DNA of 64,000 nucleotides, from positions 1 to 64,000 of the forward strand of contig CAIXRH010000337.1 in assembly GCA_903921785.1 (NCBI GenBank), written 5' to 3'. This stretch comes from an uncultured Pseudomonadota bacterium (lineage in GTDB: Bacteria; Myxococcota_A; UBA796; SXON01). How positions within the stretch are numbered: position 1 is the stretch's first letter; every line of letters begins with the position of its first letter. Made by a program: the position numbers and the translations under genes. Below are positions 37,136 through 46,737 of this stretch, piece by piece. The notes below the pieces were generated by a model. The model was given only the letters and a program-made list of their open reading frames with translations, was not told the origin of the DNA and did not search any database.

Positions 37136-38896
37136 TCAGGGCGGCGTCGGCGACGCCTCGGGCATCGGCGCCCCGCGGATGCAGGTGGGGCTGAGCGGGA
37201 AATACTCACATCGCGGCGCGTAGACGTGGGTCACACGGGCCTTTCCGACGGTGGCCGTGCTGGCGTCGTCGCCATCGCCGGCGCCGCCCTCGGTGAACGA
37301 GGTGTACTCCGTGAAGCGCAGGGCGAACTCGGGATCGGCCGCGAGCTTGAGGTAGTGGATCTCGTCGAAGTCGACGATGTAGTCCGCCCCCAGGTCGTGC
37401 ACGAGGACCGTGGCGTCGTCCACGGTCGTGGTCTCGGTGAGCCAGTGGAAGCCCACGCCCGGGGTGCGCCACGCGAGCCGCTGGGCCTCCGGGCGCTCCA
37501 CCCCCATCGTGAGCTTCCCGCGGCGCTCCAGCTCCCCGAGCATGAACCCGCGGATCTCCGAGCGGTAGCCGAGGAGCGAGGGGGCCTTCCACGAGTCGAC
37601 CATCCGATCGTTGGCGAGGAGCACCAGCTGCCGCCACCCGGTGTAGGTGCCGAGGAGGAGCAGCGCGACGCCCAGCCAACGCCACGCTCCGCGGCTGCGG
37701 AGGAGCAGGAGCATACACGTCGCCACGATGAACAACGACGGGATGCCGTGGCGGCTGCCGAAGACCCACGAGGCGCCGTAGACCTTGTGCACCGTGTGCA
37801 GCGAGAGCATCAGCCCGATCGCCGAAGCCGTGATGAACGCCGCGCCGGGGCCGGCGGGGCTGCGGAGGAACCGGAGGAGCAGCCGCCACTGGCGAGCGCG
37901 GAGCGCGAGCAGCGGCAGCGCCAGGACCACCGCGTGGATGAACGCGCCGTGCAGGTGGTAGTAGGAGGCGCTGTTGTCGAAGATCCAGAACGCCCCTTGG
38001 AACCCCGAGGCGATCGCGGTGAGGCGCCCGATGAGACCCTCGTCCGGCGCCATGACGGGCACCTCGGAGAGCGCGCTCGGCGCCCGGGCGAGGTCGAACC
38101 GGATGTAGGTCTGCAGGGTAGGCGACGGGAGGAAGGTGCCGACCCACGCTTCGTAGGCGTGCCACGTCCCGAACGCGACCAGGCCGGCGCCGAGCGCGAA
38201 CGCCACCGCCGCCCGCGGGCGCCGCCCGGCGGCGAACGGCACGCACATCGCCGCGGCGATCCCGACCACGATGAACTGGCTGCGCACCAGCAGCAGCAGG
38301 ATGAGCCAGGCGCCGAATTCCAGCCCCGCCACCAACCCGAGCCGCCGCCAGAGGGCCGGCCCGCGCAGCATGCACCCAAAGAGCAGGATAAACGCCATGC
38401 CCTCCGTGTAGGGGGCCGACGTTGCCTTCGCGAGCTCGGAGGTGAGCGCCGTGACGAGCGCGAAGACGTGCCCGCCGTGGAGCGTCTGCGGGATGGGCAG
38501 CGGCGCGAGTGAGATTCGCGGGGCCAGCCGCCGGCCGAGCACCCAGGCGAACGCGACGATCGCCACCCAGGCGACCGTGGGCAACCACACCCCGACCACC
38601 TCGAGCGGCGCCACCTTCGCCACCATGCCGTACACGAACGGCCACACCGGGTACACCGGGGTGGGGTACGGGAAGTGCGGGAAACCCTGGTGGAAGATGG
38701 ACAGGTCGGTGGAGAGTCCGTTTCCGTCCCGCACGTTTCGGGCGATGTTGCTGTAGTACCCCCCGTCGGCACCGAAGTCGCGCACGTAGAGCGACAACAT
38801 CAGCCGAGGCACGGCGATCGCGAGCATCACGACCCCGAAGGCGGTGCGGATCGGGTCGCGACGGAGCTCAGACCACAAGCGGGTGACGCGGGACAT
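37136..38896 (-). CDS. GT39/ArnT-like polytopic membrane protein
   Basis: 586 aa with about 10 TMs; 'VRDFGADGGYYSNIARNVRDGNGLSTD' first-loop acidic motif typical of GT-C enzymes. Confidence 0.8.
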   Translation of the reverse strand: MSRVTRLWSELRRDPIRTAFGVVMLAIAVPRLMLSLYVRDFGADGGYYSNIARNVRDGNGLSTDLSIFHQGFPHFPYPTPVYPVWPFVYGMVAKVAPLEVVGVWLPTVAWVAIVAFAWVLGRRLAPRISLAPLPIPQTLHGGHVFALVTALTSELAKATSAPYTEGMAFILLFGCMLRGPALWRRLGLVAGLEFGAWLILLLLVRSQFIVVGIAAAMCVPFAAGRRPRAAVAFALGAGLVAFGTWHAYEAWVGTFLPSPTLQTYIRFDLARAPSALSEVPVMAPDEGLIGRLTAIASGFQGAFWIFDNSASYYHLHGAFIHAVVLALPLLALRARQWRLLLRFLRSPAGPGAAFITASAIGLMLSLHTVHKVYGASWVFGSRHGIPSLFIVATCMLLLLRSRGAWRWLGVALLLLGTYTGWRQLVLLANDRMVDSWKAPSLLGYRSEIRGFMLGELERRGKLTMGVERPEAQRLAWRTPGVGFHWLTETTTVDDATVLVHDLGADYIVDFDEIHYLKLAADPEFALRFTEYTSFTEGGAGDGDDASTATVGKARVTHVYAPRCEYFPLSPTCIRGAPMPEASPTPP

Positions 38897-39032
38897 TGGG
38901 CGCGGGGCTAATCGGTCGACGCATCGGGAGCGAGCCCAAGCGCGCCTTCGGCGCGGGGCTTCGCGTGCTCCCCGCCCGACCTCCGCGGCGCCGGGCGGGG
39001 CCGCCAGCGCGGCGCCGCCCTGCCGGCTCGGA

Positions 39033-39632
39033 CTACAGCTTCTCGGCGTTCTCGGCGAGGTACTTCGCGACGCCCGCCGGATCGGCCTTCATGCCGGCCT
39101 TGCCCTTGTTCCAGCCGGCCGGGCAGACCTCGCCGTGCTCTTCGGTGAACTGGAGCGCGTCGACCATGCGGAGCATCTCGTCGATGTTGCGGCCGAGCGG
39201 GAGGTCGTTGACGACCTGGTGGCGCACGACGCCGGTGCGGTCGATGAGGAAGGAGCCGCGGAAGGCCACGCCGCCGGCCGCCTCCACGTCGTAGGCCTTG
39301 CAGATCTCGTGCTTGATGTCCGCGACGAGCGGATAGCCCACGGGGCCGATGCCGCCGGCGTTCACGGCGGTGTTCTTCCACGCGAGGTGCGTCCACTCCG
39401 AGTCGATCGAGCAGCCGATCACCTTGACCCCGCGGGACTTGAAGTCGGCGAGGCGATGGTCGAACGCGATGAGCTCGGACGGGCACACGAAGGTGAAGTC
39501 GAGCGGGTAGAAGAACAGGACGGCGTACTTGCCCTTGATGTGCTTCGCGAAGTTCATCTCCGCGATCTCGTTGTCGCCGTAGACGGCGTTGGCGGTGAAG
39601 TCAGGGGCGGGCTTGCCGACGAGGACGGACAT
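39033..39632 (-). CDS. Typical 2-Cys peroxiredoxin (AhpC/TSA)
   Basis: MSVLVGKPAPDFTANAVYG..., 'FYPLDFTFVCPSELIAFDHRL', C-terminal 'HGEVCPAGWNKGKAGMKADPAGVAKYLAENAEKL'. Confidence 0.96.
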   Translation of the reverse strand: MSVLVGKPAPDFTANAVYGDNEIAEMNFAKHIKGKYAVLFFYPLDFTFVCPSELIAFDHRLADFKSRGVKVIGCSIDSEWTHLAWKNTAVNAGGIGPVGYPLVADIKHEICKAYDVEAAGGVAFRGSFLIDRTGVVRHQVVNDLPLGRNIDEMLRMVDALQFTEEHGEVCPAGWNKGKAGMKADPAGVAKYLAENAEKL

Positions 39633-39745
39633 CGATCACTCCAGGGAGAAGAAGCGGCGACGCGCCGCGGCGCCAAGGTAAGCGCGATCCGGCCGCGGTC
39701 TACCCCTTCGGGCGGCGCCGGAGGTCGGGCAGAGGGTGGATGCCA

Positions 39746-39808
39746 CGGCCGCGGGCGCCGACGCGGCTCATGGCTCGCGACGGTTGAGGAGGGCCGGGAC
39801 GGGGAACG
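39746..39808 (+). repeat. Post-stop intergenic repeat, copy D
   Basis: cggccgcgggcgccgacgcggctcatggctcgcgacggttgaggagggccgggacggggaac. Confidence 0.7.
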
Positions 39809-39818
39809 CCCCTCGTCC

Positions 39819-41381
39819 CTACTTCGGGGCCGGGGGCGCGACGTAGCGATGCACGCGCAGCCGCTCGCTGGTGTTCGTCCTCGGGAAACGGGCTTCGAAC
39901 TCCTGGGTGAACTCGGGCGACCAGTAGACGTCGCTCTTGGTCTCGGCGATGAACCACACCCGCTGACCGGGCTCGAGCTTGGCGAGGAGCGCGTCGATCC
40001 GGGACCACTTGTCGTAGATCCGGGCGCCGAAGTACTCGTCGCGATGCTTGCTGAAGGAGGTGAAGTTGCCGCTCTCGGTGAGGCGCTGGCGGAGGATGCC
40101 GTCGGTGCGACCCAGGTAATAGTCCGAGACCCACGGGTTGCTGGTGAGCACGAGGTCCCCGGGGAGGAGCTCGGCGCGCAGAGCGAGGAGCTCGTCCTTC
40201 ACCTCCACGTGTCCCTCCCGGGACCTCTCGGGAAACAGGTAGGCGGTGGGGTAGGCGCGGCGGAGCCGATCGGGGACGCCCCAGGCGATCCCCAGGGCGG
40301 AGGTGTAGATCCCGAGGCTCACCAGCGCCGCCCGCCGCACGAACGGGCGCGACGCGGGATCGCGGATCGCCCCGACGAGGCTCACGACCCCCTGGGCCAC
40401 CAGGAGCGCGTAGAGCGGGAGGAGGAACAGGACCATCCGGTGTCCCGTGTGCACCAGGAGCGCCGCGATGCAGACGAGCGTCACCGCGAAGGTGACCGGG
40501 ATGAACCTACGCGCCCGCTCCTCGTGGCGGAGCAGCACGAACGCGCCGACCGCGGCGAGCCACATCGTCCCGGGGAGCATCCCGTCGACGTTGAGCGTGT
40601 GCCAGAAGATCCGCTCCGGGGAGAGCGAGAAGTCCAGGAAGCGGGGGGGCAGCCCCGCCTCCACGATGATCGCCTTGAGCGCGTGCGGCGGCTTCACGGC
40701 CACGGCCACCGCGCTGAGCATCAACCCCGCCAGGGCCAGCCACTCCGCCCGCCCGAATGGCACCTTCGCCCGAACCGCCGCCCACCGCTGACGAACCGGG
40801 CCCGCCTCGATACACAGCAGCGCCACCGCGACCGCCGGTACGAACGCGGCCGCGCCCCGTTCGCACTGGAGCCCCAGCGCGGCCGCCACCACCGCGAGAA
40901 TCCGCTGCCGCCGCTCCCCGCCCACGAAGCCCCGCCACGCCGCCGCGGCCCCCCACGTGCAGAAGAAGGTGAGCGGCCCGTACATGCGCGGGCTGGTCGC
41001 GTACATCACCATGTCCGGGCTTACCGCCACCAAGGCGCAGGCCACGAGGCCCGCGGACTCCGAACGCAGCGCTCGCCGACCGAGATCGAACGTGAAGAAG
41101 AGCGTTCCCAGGGCGGCCGCGAGCGCGGGAAGCGTGATCCCGAGGGTGCCCGTGCCGAAGATCGCGGTGGACGCCGCGAGCGCGTAGTGGGCGAGGTACG
41201 CCCGATCGTAGACCTGCTGCGAGGGGAGCAGCGGCACGCCATGGGCGCGGATGGCGCTCGCCGCGAGGATCGAGATCCCCTCGTCGGTGGTGATGCTCCG
41301 CAGCAAGAACGCATCGGCGAGCCAGCCCACCGCCGCGACCGCCAGCAGGGCAAGGAGCAGGCGGAAAGAGAGGCGACTCAC
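39819..41381 (-). CDS. GT39/ArnT-like polytopic glycosyltransferase
   Basis: GTG start VSRLSFRLLLALLAVAAVGWLADAFLLRSITTDEGISILAAS... (upstream ATG 41411 possible); about 10 TMs, 'ITTDEG' motif. Confidence 0.82.
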   Translation of the reverse strand: MSRLSFRLLLALLAVAAVGWLADAFLLRSITTDEGISILAASAIRAHGVPLLPSQQVYDRAYLAHYALAASTAIFGTGTLGITLPALAAALGTLFFTFDLGRRALRSESAGLVACALVAVSPDMVMYATSPRMYGPLTFFCTWGAAAAWRGFVGGERRQRILAVVAAALGLQCERGAAAFVPAVAVALLCIEAGPVRQRWAAVRAKVPFGRAEWLALAGLMLSAVAVAVKPPHALKAIIVEAGLPPRFLDFSLSPERIFWHTLNVDGMLPGTMWLAAVGAFVLLRHEERARRFIPVTFAVTLVCIAALLVHTGHRMVLFLLPLYALLVAQGVVSLVGAIRDPASRPFVRRAALVSLGIYTSALGIAWGVPDRLRRAYPTAYLFPERSREGHVEVKDELLALRAELLPGDLVLTSNPWVSDYYLGRTDGILRQRLTESGNFTSFSKHRDEYFGARIYDKWSRIDALLAKLEPGQRVWFIAETKSDVYWSPEFTQEFEARFPRTNTSERLRVHRYVAPPAPK

Positions 41382-41440
41382 GGGAGGCTCCGGCCGGGGC
41401 TGGTATCCCACGGTCCCGCGGCTCGCCCGGGAGGGCCGTC

Positions 41441-42418
41441 GTGAGGGCGAAGCTGCTGCGCGGCGCCCTCGCCGTGCTCGTCTCCTGTGCGCTCCTCGGG
41501 CTGGTGCTCGCGAAGCTCGACACCCGCACCGCCTGGGAACGAATCCTCGGCGCCGATCTCGGCTGGATCGGGGTCTCCGCGCTGCTCTCCGCAGGCGTGC
41601 TCGTGCTCCGGGGGCTCCGCTTCTCGGCGCTCATGCAGCGCCCGGACCCGGGCGCGGCCACCGCGGCGGTGGCGGGGCAGGGCTTCCTCACCCGCGTCAC
41701 GCCTTTTCGCCTCGGCGAGCTGGTGATGCCCTACGTGCTCGGCCGCTACGCCGACGAAGACGCCGCCCACACCCTCGTCGCGCTCTTGCTGGTCCGCCTC
41801 GTGGACCTCTGCCTCATCGCCGGCGCCGGCGCGATCGCCGCGATGGCGTTCTCGGGGCCCAGTGAGTCGTGGCGCGGCGTGGCGGTTTTGCTGGTGGTGG
41901 CGCTCTCCGCGCTCCTGCTCACCTTCCGGACGTGGATGCGCCTTGGCATTGGGCTGGCGGCGTGGGGGGTCAAGCGCCTGGGGCTCACCCGCGTCGCGAT
42001 GGTGGCGCGCATCGTGGCGCGGCTGGAGGGGATGTCCACCAGCATGGCTCGCCTCACCCGGCGGCAGCAGCTGGCCGTCGCGGGGTGGTCGCTCGCGATC
42101 TTCGTGGTGCAGACCGTGCTCCTCGGCACGCTGCCCCGGGCGTTCGGGGTGCAGCTCGCGCCGCTTCAGCTCCTCGTCGGCGCGTCGGCCGCGCAGATCG
42201 GCGCGGCATTGCCGGTGGCGAGCGTGGGCTCGATCGGCACGCTGGAGGCCGCCTGGGTGGCCGGGTTCATGTGGGTCGGGGTGAGCCAGGACGACGCGGT
42301 GTTCACCGCGATCGCGGCGCAGGTGCTCACCCTGGCGTATTCGGCCGCGTTCGCCGCGGTCGCCTGGATCTACCTGGACCGTCGGGGTCCCTCCCCCACC
42401 GCGTCGCCGCCGCGTTAG
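41441..42418 (+). CDS. Lysylphosphatidylglycerol synthase TM / AglD-like (UPF0104) flippase-type membrane protein
   Basis: GTG start VRAKLLRGALAVLVSCALLGLVLAKLDTRTAWERILGADLGWIGVSALLSAGVLVLRGLRFSALMQ...GQGFLTRVTPFRLGELVMPYVLGR. Confidence 0.88.
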   Translation: MRAKLLRGALAVLVSCALLGLVLAKLDTRTAWERILGADLGWIGVSALLSAGVLVLRGLRFSALMQRPDPGAATAAVAGQGFLTRVTPFRLGELVMPYVLGRYADEDAAHTLVALLLVRLVDLCLIAGAGAIAAMAFSGPSESWRGVAVLLVVALSALLLTFRTWMRLGIGLAAWGVKRLGLTRVAMVARIVARLEGMSTSMARLTRRQQLAVAGWSLAIFVVQTVLLGTLPRAFGVQLAPLQLLVGASAAQIGAALPVASVGSIGTLEAAWVAGFMWVGVSQDDAVFTAIAAQVLTLAYSAAFAAVAWIYLDRRGPSPTASPPR

Positions 42419-42435
42419 CCGGCGCACGGAGCTTC

Positions 42436-43494
42436 ATGGCGACGGATCCTCCCCTCCCCGCGCTTCCTCCCGGCGATGCCGTGACGGAGGACGCGCGTCC
42501 GTACCTCTCCGTCGTGATCCCCGTCTTCGACGAGGAGCCCAACATCCCGGGGCTCTACGCGGAGATCACCGCCGCGCTCGCGGCGATGACCCGCCCGTAC
42601 GAGGTGATCGCGATCGACGACGGCAGCCGCGACGGCTCGTTCGCCGCCCTCGCGGCCCTCGCCGAGCGGGACCCCCGCTGGCGCATCGTCCGCTTCCGCA
42701 AGAACTTCGGGCAGACCCCGGCGTTCACCGCGGGCTTCGACCTGTCGCTCGGCGAGTGGATCGTCACCCTCGACGCCGACCTGCAGAACGACCCCGCCGA
42801 CATCCCCATGCTCCTGGCCAAGGCCGAAGAAGGGTACGACGTGGTGAGCGGCTGGCGGGTGCGGCGGAAGGACACGATGATCGCCCGTAAGCTTCCCTCG
42901 AAGGTGGCGAACTGGCTCATCGCCCACGTCACCGGCGTCACCTTGCACGACTACGGGTGTTCGCTGAAGGTGTACCACACGGAGGTGGTGAAGAACGTGC
43001 GGCTCTACGGGGAGCTGCACCGGTTCGTCCCCGCGGTGGCGAGCAGCATGGGCATCCGCCTGGTGGAGGTGCCGGTGAACCACCGGCCCCGAGAGCTCGG
43101 CACCTCGAAGTACACCGGCTTCGTCAAGACGATCTCCCGCGCCACCAAGGTCTTCCTCGACCTGCTGATGGTGCGGTTCCTGCTCAGCTACTCCACGCGC
43201 CCGCTGCACATCTTCGGCACCCTCGGGCTCAGCTCGTCGGGGATCGGGTTCCTGCTCGGCCTGCGGCTCACCTACGAGAAGCTCGTCCTCGACGAGACCC
43301 TCAGCAACCGCCCGTTGTTGACCCTGGCGGTTTTGCTCATCATCGTCGGCGTACAATTCCTCAGCATGGGGCTCCTCGGGGAGCTGGTGGTGCGCACCTA
43401 CCACGAGACCCAGAACAAGCCGATCTACGCGATCCGCACCCTCGTGCAGGCGGCCGCGCCCGGCCGTACGCCGCTCCGTCGCACCGGGCACTGA
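42436..43494 (+). CDS. GT2 family polyprenyl-phosphate glycosyltransferase
   Basis: 'YLSVVIPVFDEEPNIPGLYAEI', 'IAIDDGSRDGSF', 'VTLDADLQNDPADI', two C-terminal TMs. Confidence 0.96.
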   Translation: MATDPPLPALPPGDAVTEDARPYLSVVIPVFDEEPNIPGLYAEITAALAAMTRPYEVIAIDDGSRDGSFAALAALAERDPRWRIVRFRKNFGQTPAFTAGFDLSLGEWIVTLDADLQNDPADIPMLLAKAEEGYDVVSGWRVRRKDTMIARKLPSKVANWLIAHVTGVTLHDYGCSLKVYHTEVVKNVRLYGELHRFVPAVASSMGIRLVEVPVNHRPRELGTSKYTGFVKTISRATKVFLDLLMVRFLLSYSTRPLHIFGTLGLSSSGIGFLLGLRLTYEKLVLDETLSNRPLLTLAVLLIIVGVQFLSMGLLGELVVRTYHETQNKPIYAIRTLVQAAAPGRTPLRRTGH

Positions 43495-43495
43495 C

Positions 43496-44242
43496 GTGGA
43501 TCGCACCGCCTACGACCGCTACTTCGCCCTCGAAGAGCGCCACTTCTGGCGGGTGGCGCGGCGGAAGCTGGTGCTGGAGCTGCTGGAGCAACACCGCCCC
43601 GGGCCCGGGCCTCTCCGCATCCTCGACGTGGGCGGCGCCTGCTCGCTCATCCCCCGGGAGATGCAGCGCTTCGGCCCGGTCACGGTCATCGAGCCGGACG
43701 CGGCCACGGTGGAGTTCTCCCGCCGCGAGCTGGGGCTCGACGTGCGGTGCGGCGGCCTCCCGGACAAGCTCCCGGTCGAAGGCCCGTTCGACGTGATCAC
43801 CATGCTCGACGTGCTGGAGCACATCGACGACGACGCGGGCGCGCTGCGGGCGATCCGCCCGCTCCTCCGCCCGGGCGGGCTGCTCCTGCTCACCGTGCCG
43901 GCGCTGCCGGTCTTGTGGAGCTCCCACGACGTGTCGGTGCACCACAAGCGGCGTTACCTCCGCCCCGGCTTCCGCTCGTTGATCGAGGACAACGGCTTCG
44001 TGGTGAACCGCCTGTCGTACCACACGAGCCTGCTCCTCCCGGTGCTCGCTCCGCAGCGCATCGCGGACCGGTGGAAGGGCATCGATCCCCACGCCGAGTA
44101 CAACGTCAAACCGCCGCCCGCCCCGGTAAACCGGGCGTTCGCGGCGGTGATGTCGGTGGAGGCCAGTTTGTTCCGCCGAATGGACCTGCCGATCGGCTCT
44201 TCGCTCGTCGCCGTGGCCACCCCCGGCCCCGTCGGGAGCTAG
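43496..44242 (+). CDS. Class I SAM-dependent methyltransferase
   Basis: VDRTAYDRYFALEERHFWRVARRKLVLELLEQ..., 'LRILDVGGACSLIPREMQRFGPVTVIEPD', 'FDVITMLDVLEHIDDDAGALRAIRPLLRPGGLLLLTVPA'. Confidence 0.92.
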   Translation: MDRTAYDRYFALEERHFWRVARRKLVLELLEQHRPGPGPLRILDVGGACSLIPREMQRFGPVTVIEPDAATVEFSRRELGLDVRCGGLPDKLPVEGPFDVITMLDVLEHIDDDAGALRAIRPLLRPGGLLLLTVPALPVLWSSHDVSVHHKRRYLRPGFRSLIEDNGFVVNRLSYHTSLLLPVLAPQRIADRWKGIDPHAEYNVKPPPAPVNRAFAAVMSVEASLFRRMDLPIGSSLVAVATPGPVGS

Positions 44243-44250
44243 GCCCGGCG

Positions 44251-45672
44251 ATGGTCTTCACGTCGTGGGTCTTCGTCGGGTTCTTCGCGGTGGTGTACCC
44301 CGTCTATCTGGGCTTGCAGCGCCACTTCCGCGCCCAGAACCTGTTCCTGCTCGTCGTGAGCTGCATCTTCTACGGCTACTGGGATTGGCGCTTCCTCGCC
44401 CTCCTCGGCGGCTCCACCGTGGTGGACTACACCCTCGCCCGCTGGATCGACGCCACCGAGGAGCCCCGGGCGCGCAAGCGGCTGGTCACCGCCTCGATCC
44501 TGATGAACCTCGGGGTCCTCGGGCTGTTCAAGTACTTCAACTTCTTCGCAGACAGCGCGGTGGCGCTCCTGGACACGCTCGGGTTCTCGTCCACGTGGAC
44601 GCCGATCCGGGTGATCCTCCCCGTGGGCGTGTCGTTCTACACGTTCCAGGCGCTCAGCTACACGATCGAGGTCTACCGGAAGAACCTGAAGGCCACGCGC
44701 AGCTTCGTGGAGTTCGCGGTCTACGTGACCTTCTTCCCGCAGCTCGTGGCCGGGCCCATCGAGCGGTCCACGCACCTCCTGCCCCAGGTGCAGACCCCGC
44801 GGGTGGTGCGGCTCCCCGAGGTGAACGCCGGGTTGTCCCTGATCCTCTGGGGCTTCTTCAAGAAGCTGGTGATCGCCGACAACGTGGCGCGGGTGGCCAA
44901 CGAGGTCTTCGACCACCACCGGAGCTACGAGGGGCTCGACCTCGTGCTCGGCGTCCTGGCGTTCACCCTCCAGATCTACTGCGACTTCTCCGCCTACACC
45001 GACATCGCCCGGGGCCTCGCGAAGCTGCTCGGCTTCGACCTGATGCTCAACTTCCGTATCCCCTACCTGGCGCTGAGCCCGAGCGACTTCTGGCAGCGCT
45101 GGCACATCTCCCTGTCGGGGTGGCTCCGCGATTACCTGTACATTCCCCTGGGCGGCAACCAGGGTGGCGCGTGGCTCACCTACCGCAACCTCGCCATCAC
45201 CATGCTCCTGGGCGGGCTCTGGCACGGCGCCTCCTGGAACTTCGTGCTCTGGGGCTCGTTCCACGGGGCGATCCTCATCGTGTACCGCGCGCTGGGCGCG
45301 GCCCCGGAGCGCGAGCCGACCCCGGTGTCCGTGGGGGGGCACCTCCGCCGCTTCGCGCAGCTCGGGGTGATGTTCACGCTGACCAACATCGGCTGGGTGC
45401 TCTTCCGGGCCACCACCGTCGCGCAGATCGCCTGGTTCTTCACCCACTCCGGCGTGCGGACCTCGGGTCACACCCCCGGCTTCGCCGCCGACCTCGCGCT
45501 GGCCGCCGCGCCGCTCCTGCTCGTGGACCTCGCCCAGGCCCTCCGGGGTGACCTCGCCGTGCTCGCGCGCCTGCCCACGCCCGCCCGGGCCCTGGTGATC
45601 GGGCTGCTCCTCGTCGGGCTCACCGCCTTCGGGGTGCGCACCACCTCCGAATTCATCTACTTCCAGTTCTGA
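44251..45672 (+). CDS. MBOAT-family O-acyltransferase (AlgI/DltB-like)
   Basis: MVFTSWVFVGFFAVVYPVYLGLQRHFRAQNLFLLVVSCIFYGYWDWRFLALL...'LPVGVSFYTFQALSYTIEVYR', 'QIYCDFSAYTDIARG', 'FWQRWHISLSGWLRDYLYIPLGGN', 'LLGGLWHGASWNFVLWG'. Confidence 0.97.
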   Translation: MVFTSWVFVGFFAVVYPVYLGLQRHFRAQNLFLLVVSCIFYGYWDWRFLALLGGSTVVDYTLARWIDATEEPRARKRLVTASILMNLGVLGLFKYFNFFADSAVALLDTLGFSSTWTPIRVILPVGVSFYTFQALSYTIEVYRKNLKATRSFVEFAVYVTFFPQLVAGPIERSTHLLPQVQTPRVVRLPEVNAGLSLILWGFFKKLVIADNVARVANEVFDHHRSYEGLDLVLGVLAFTLQIYCDFSAYTDIARGLAKLLGFDLMLNFRIPYLALSPSDFWQRWHISLSGWLRDYLYIPLGGNQGGAWLTYRNLAITMLLGGLWHGASWNFVLWGSFHGAILIVYRALGAAPEREPTPVSVGGHLRRFAQLGVMFTLTNIGWVLFRATTVAQIAWFFTHSGVRTSGHTPGFAADLALAAAPLLLVDLAQALRGDLAVLARLPTPARALVIGLLLVGLTAFGVRTTSEFIYFQF

Positions 45673-45684
45673 CCTGCCCTGACC

Positions 45685-46728
45685 ATGGCCAACCCCTTCC
45701 GCCTCCCCACCGAGTCGACGCCGCCCACCACGGCGAGCGCGATGGTGCGCGCCGCGCTCGGAGCGCTCGGGGTGCTCGTGCTGGCGAACCTCGCGGCGGG
45801 GCCGTTCCTCGCGCAGGCCACGCCGAACGAAGGCTACCGGCTCATCGCCGAGAAGTGGCGCCTCGTGGAGGCGCAGACCGCCCCGGTGGACTGGCTGCTC
45901 CTCGGCGACTCCAGCTGCAACCAGGGCCTCGACCCCGCCGGGTTCCGCGCGGCGGGCCTCGGCTCCGCGCTGAACCTCTGCACCATCGGTGACCTGCTCA
46001 CGCTCAACGACGCGTGGATGCTCGACAGCGTCATCGCCCACGCTGGGCCTCCTCGACGCGGCGTGGTGGTGACCCATGTCTACGACATGTGGCACCGCGC
46101 GCCGAACCCCTCGCTACTGGGAAAGGTACCCTTGCCCTGGGGCTTCTGGGCGCAGGGCGCCGCGGCGATCAAGCTGCGCCCCGAGCAGCAGTGGCGGGTC
46201 CTCCTCGCGCGCTACGCGCCGCTGTACGAAGAGAGCGCCAGCCTCGCAACGGCGCTCCGGGCGGGCCCCGGGGCGTGGAGCCCCGGGCCGGTCACCGACG
46301 CGGCCGGGTTCAAGGCGGAGGTGGAGGCGAACCCCGAGGCGGTGGCGAAGGACGTCCGCGCCCACCAGGCCTTCGTGGCGAAGGCGCACTTCAAGCTGTC
46401 GGCGGCGAACGAAGCCGGCCTCGAAGCGCTGCTCACCGCGGCCGACGCGCGCGGCTTCGACGTGTACCTGGTGAACAGCCCGCTCATCGAGGGCCTCGAC
46501 GCGGACCCCGCGTTCACCGGGTACTACGCCGACGTTGTCGCCAGCCTGCAGGCGCACGTGGCCGGCCACCGCCGCGCCCACCTCCTGCTCGCGGCGCCGA
46601 TGACCTTCCCGGCCGCCGAGATGGTGAACGCGGACCACCTCACGGTGGCGGGCGCGGAGCGGTTCACGGCGCGGGTGATCGACGAGATCGGGCGATCCGC
46701 GGCGGACGGCGCCGGTCAGCCGCGGTAG
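45685..46728 (+). CDS. SGNH/AlgX-like accessory protein of the MBOAT
   Basis: N-terminal TM then 'PVDWLLLGDSSCNQGLDPAGF' (GDS-like), directly downstream of the MBOAT. Confidence 0.75.
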   Translation: MANPFRLPTESTPPTTASAMVRAALGALGVLVLANLAAGPFLAQATPNEGYRLIAEKWRLVEAQTAPVDWLLLGDSSCNQGLDPAGFRAAGLGSALNLCTIGDLLTLNDAWMLDSVIAHAGPPRRGVVVTHVYDMWHRAPNPSLLGKVPLPWGFWAQGAAAIKLRPEQQWRVLLARYAPLYEESASLATALRAGPGAWSPGPVTDAAGFKAEVEANPEAVAKDVRAHQAFVAKAHFKLSAANEAGLEALLTAADARGFDVYLVNSPLIEGLDADPAFTGYYADVVASLQAHVAGHRRAHLLLAAPMTFPAAEMVNADHLTVAGAERFTARVIDEIGRSAADGAGQPR

Positions 46729-46737
46729 GAGCCGCGC

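Noticed and set aside
43747-45672. 641-aa start for the MBOAT
   Set aside because: The first ~168 residues are an out-of-frame read of the methyltransferase; the MBOAT begins at ATG 44251.
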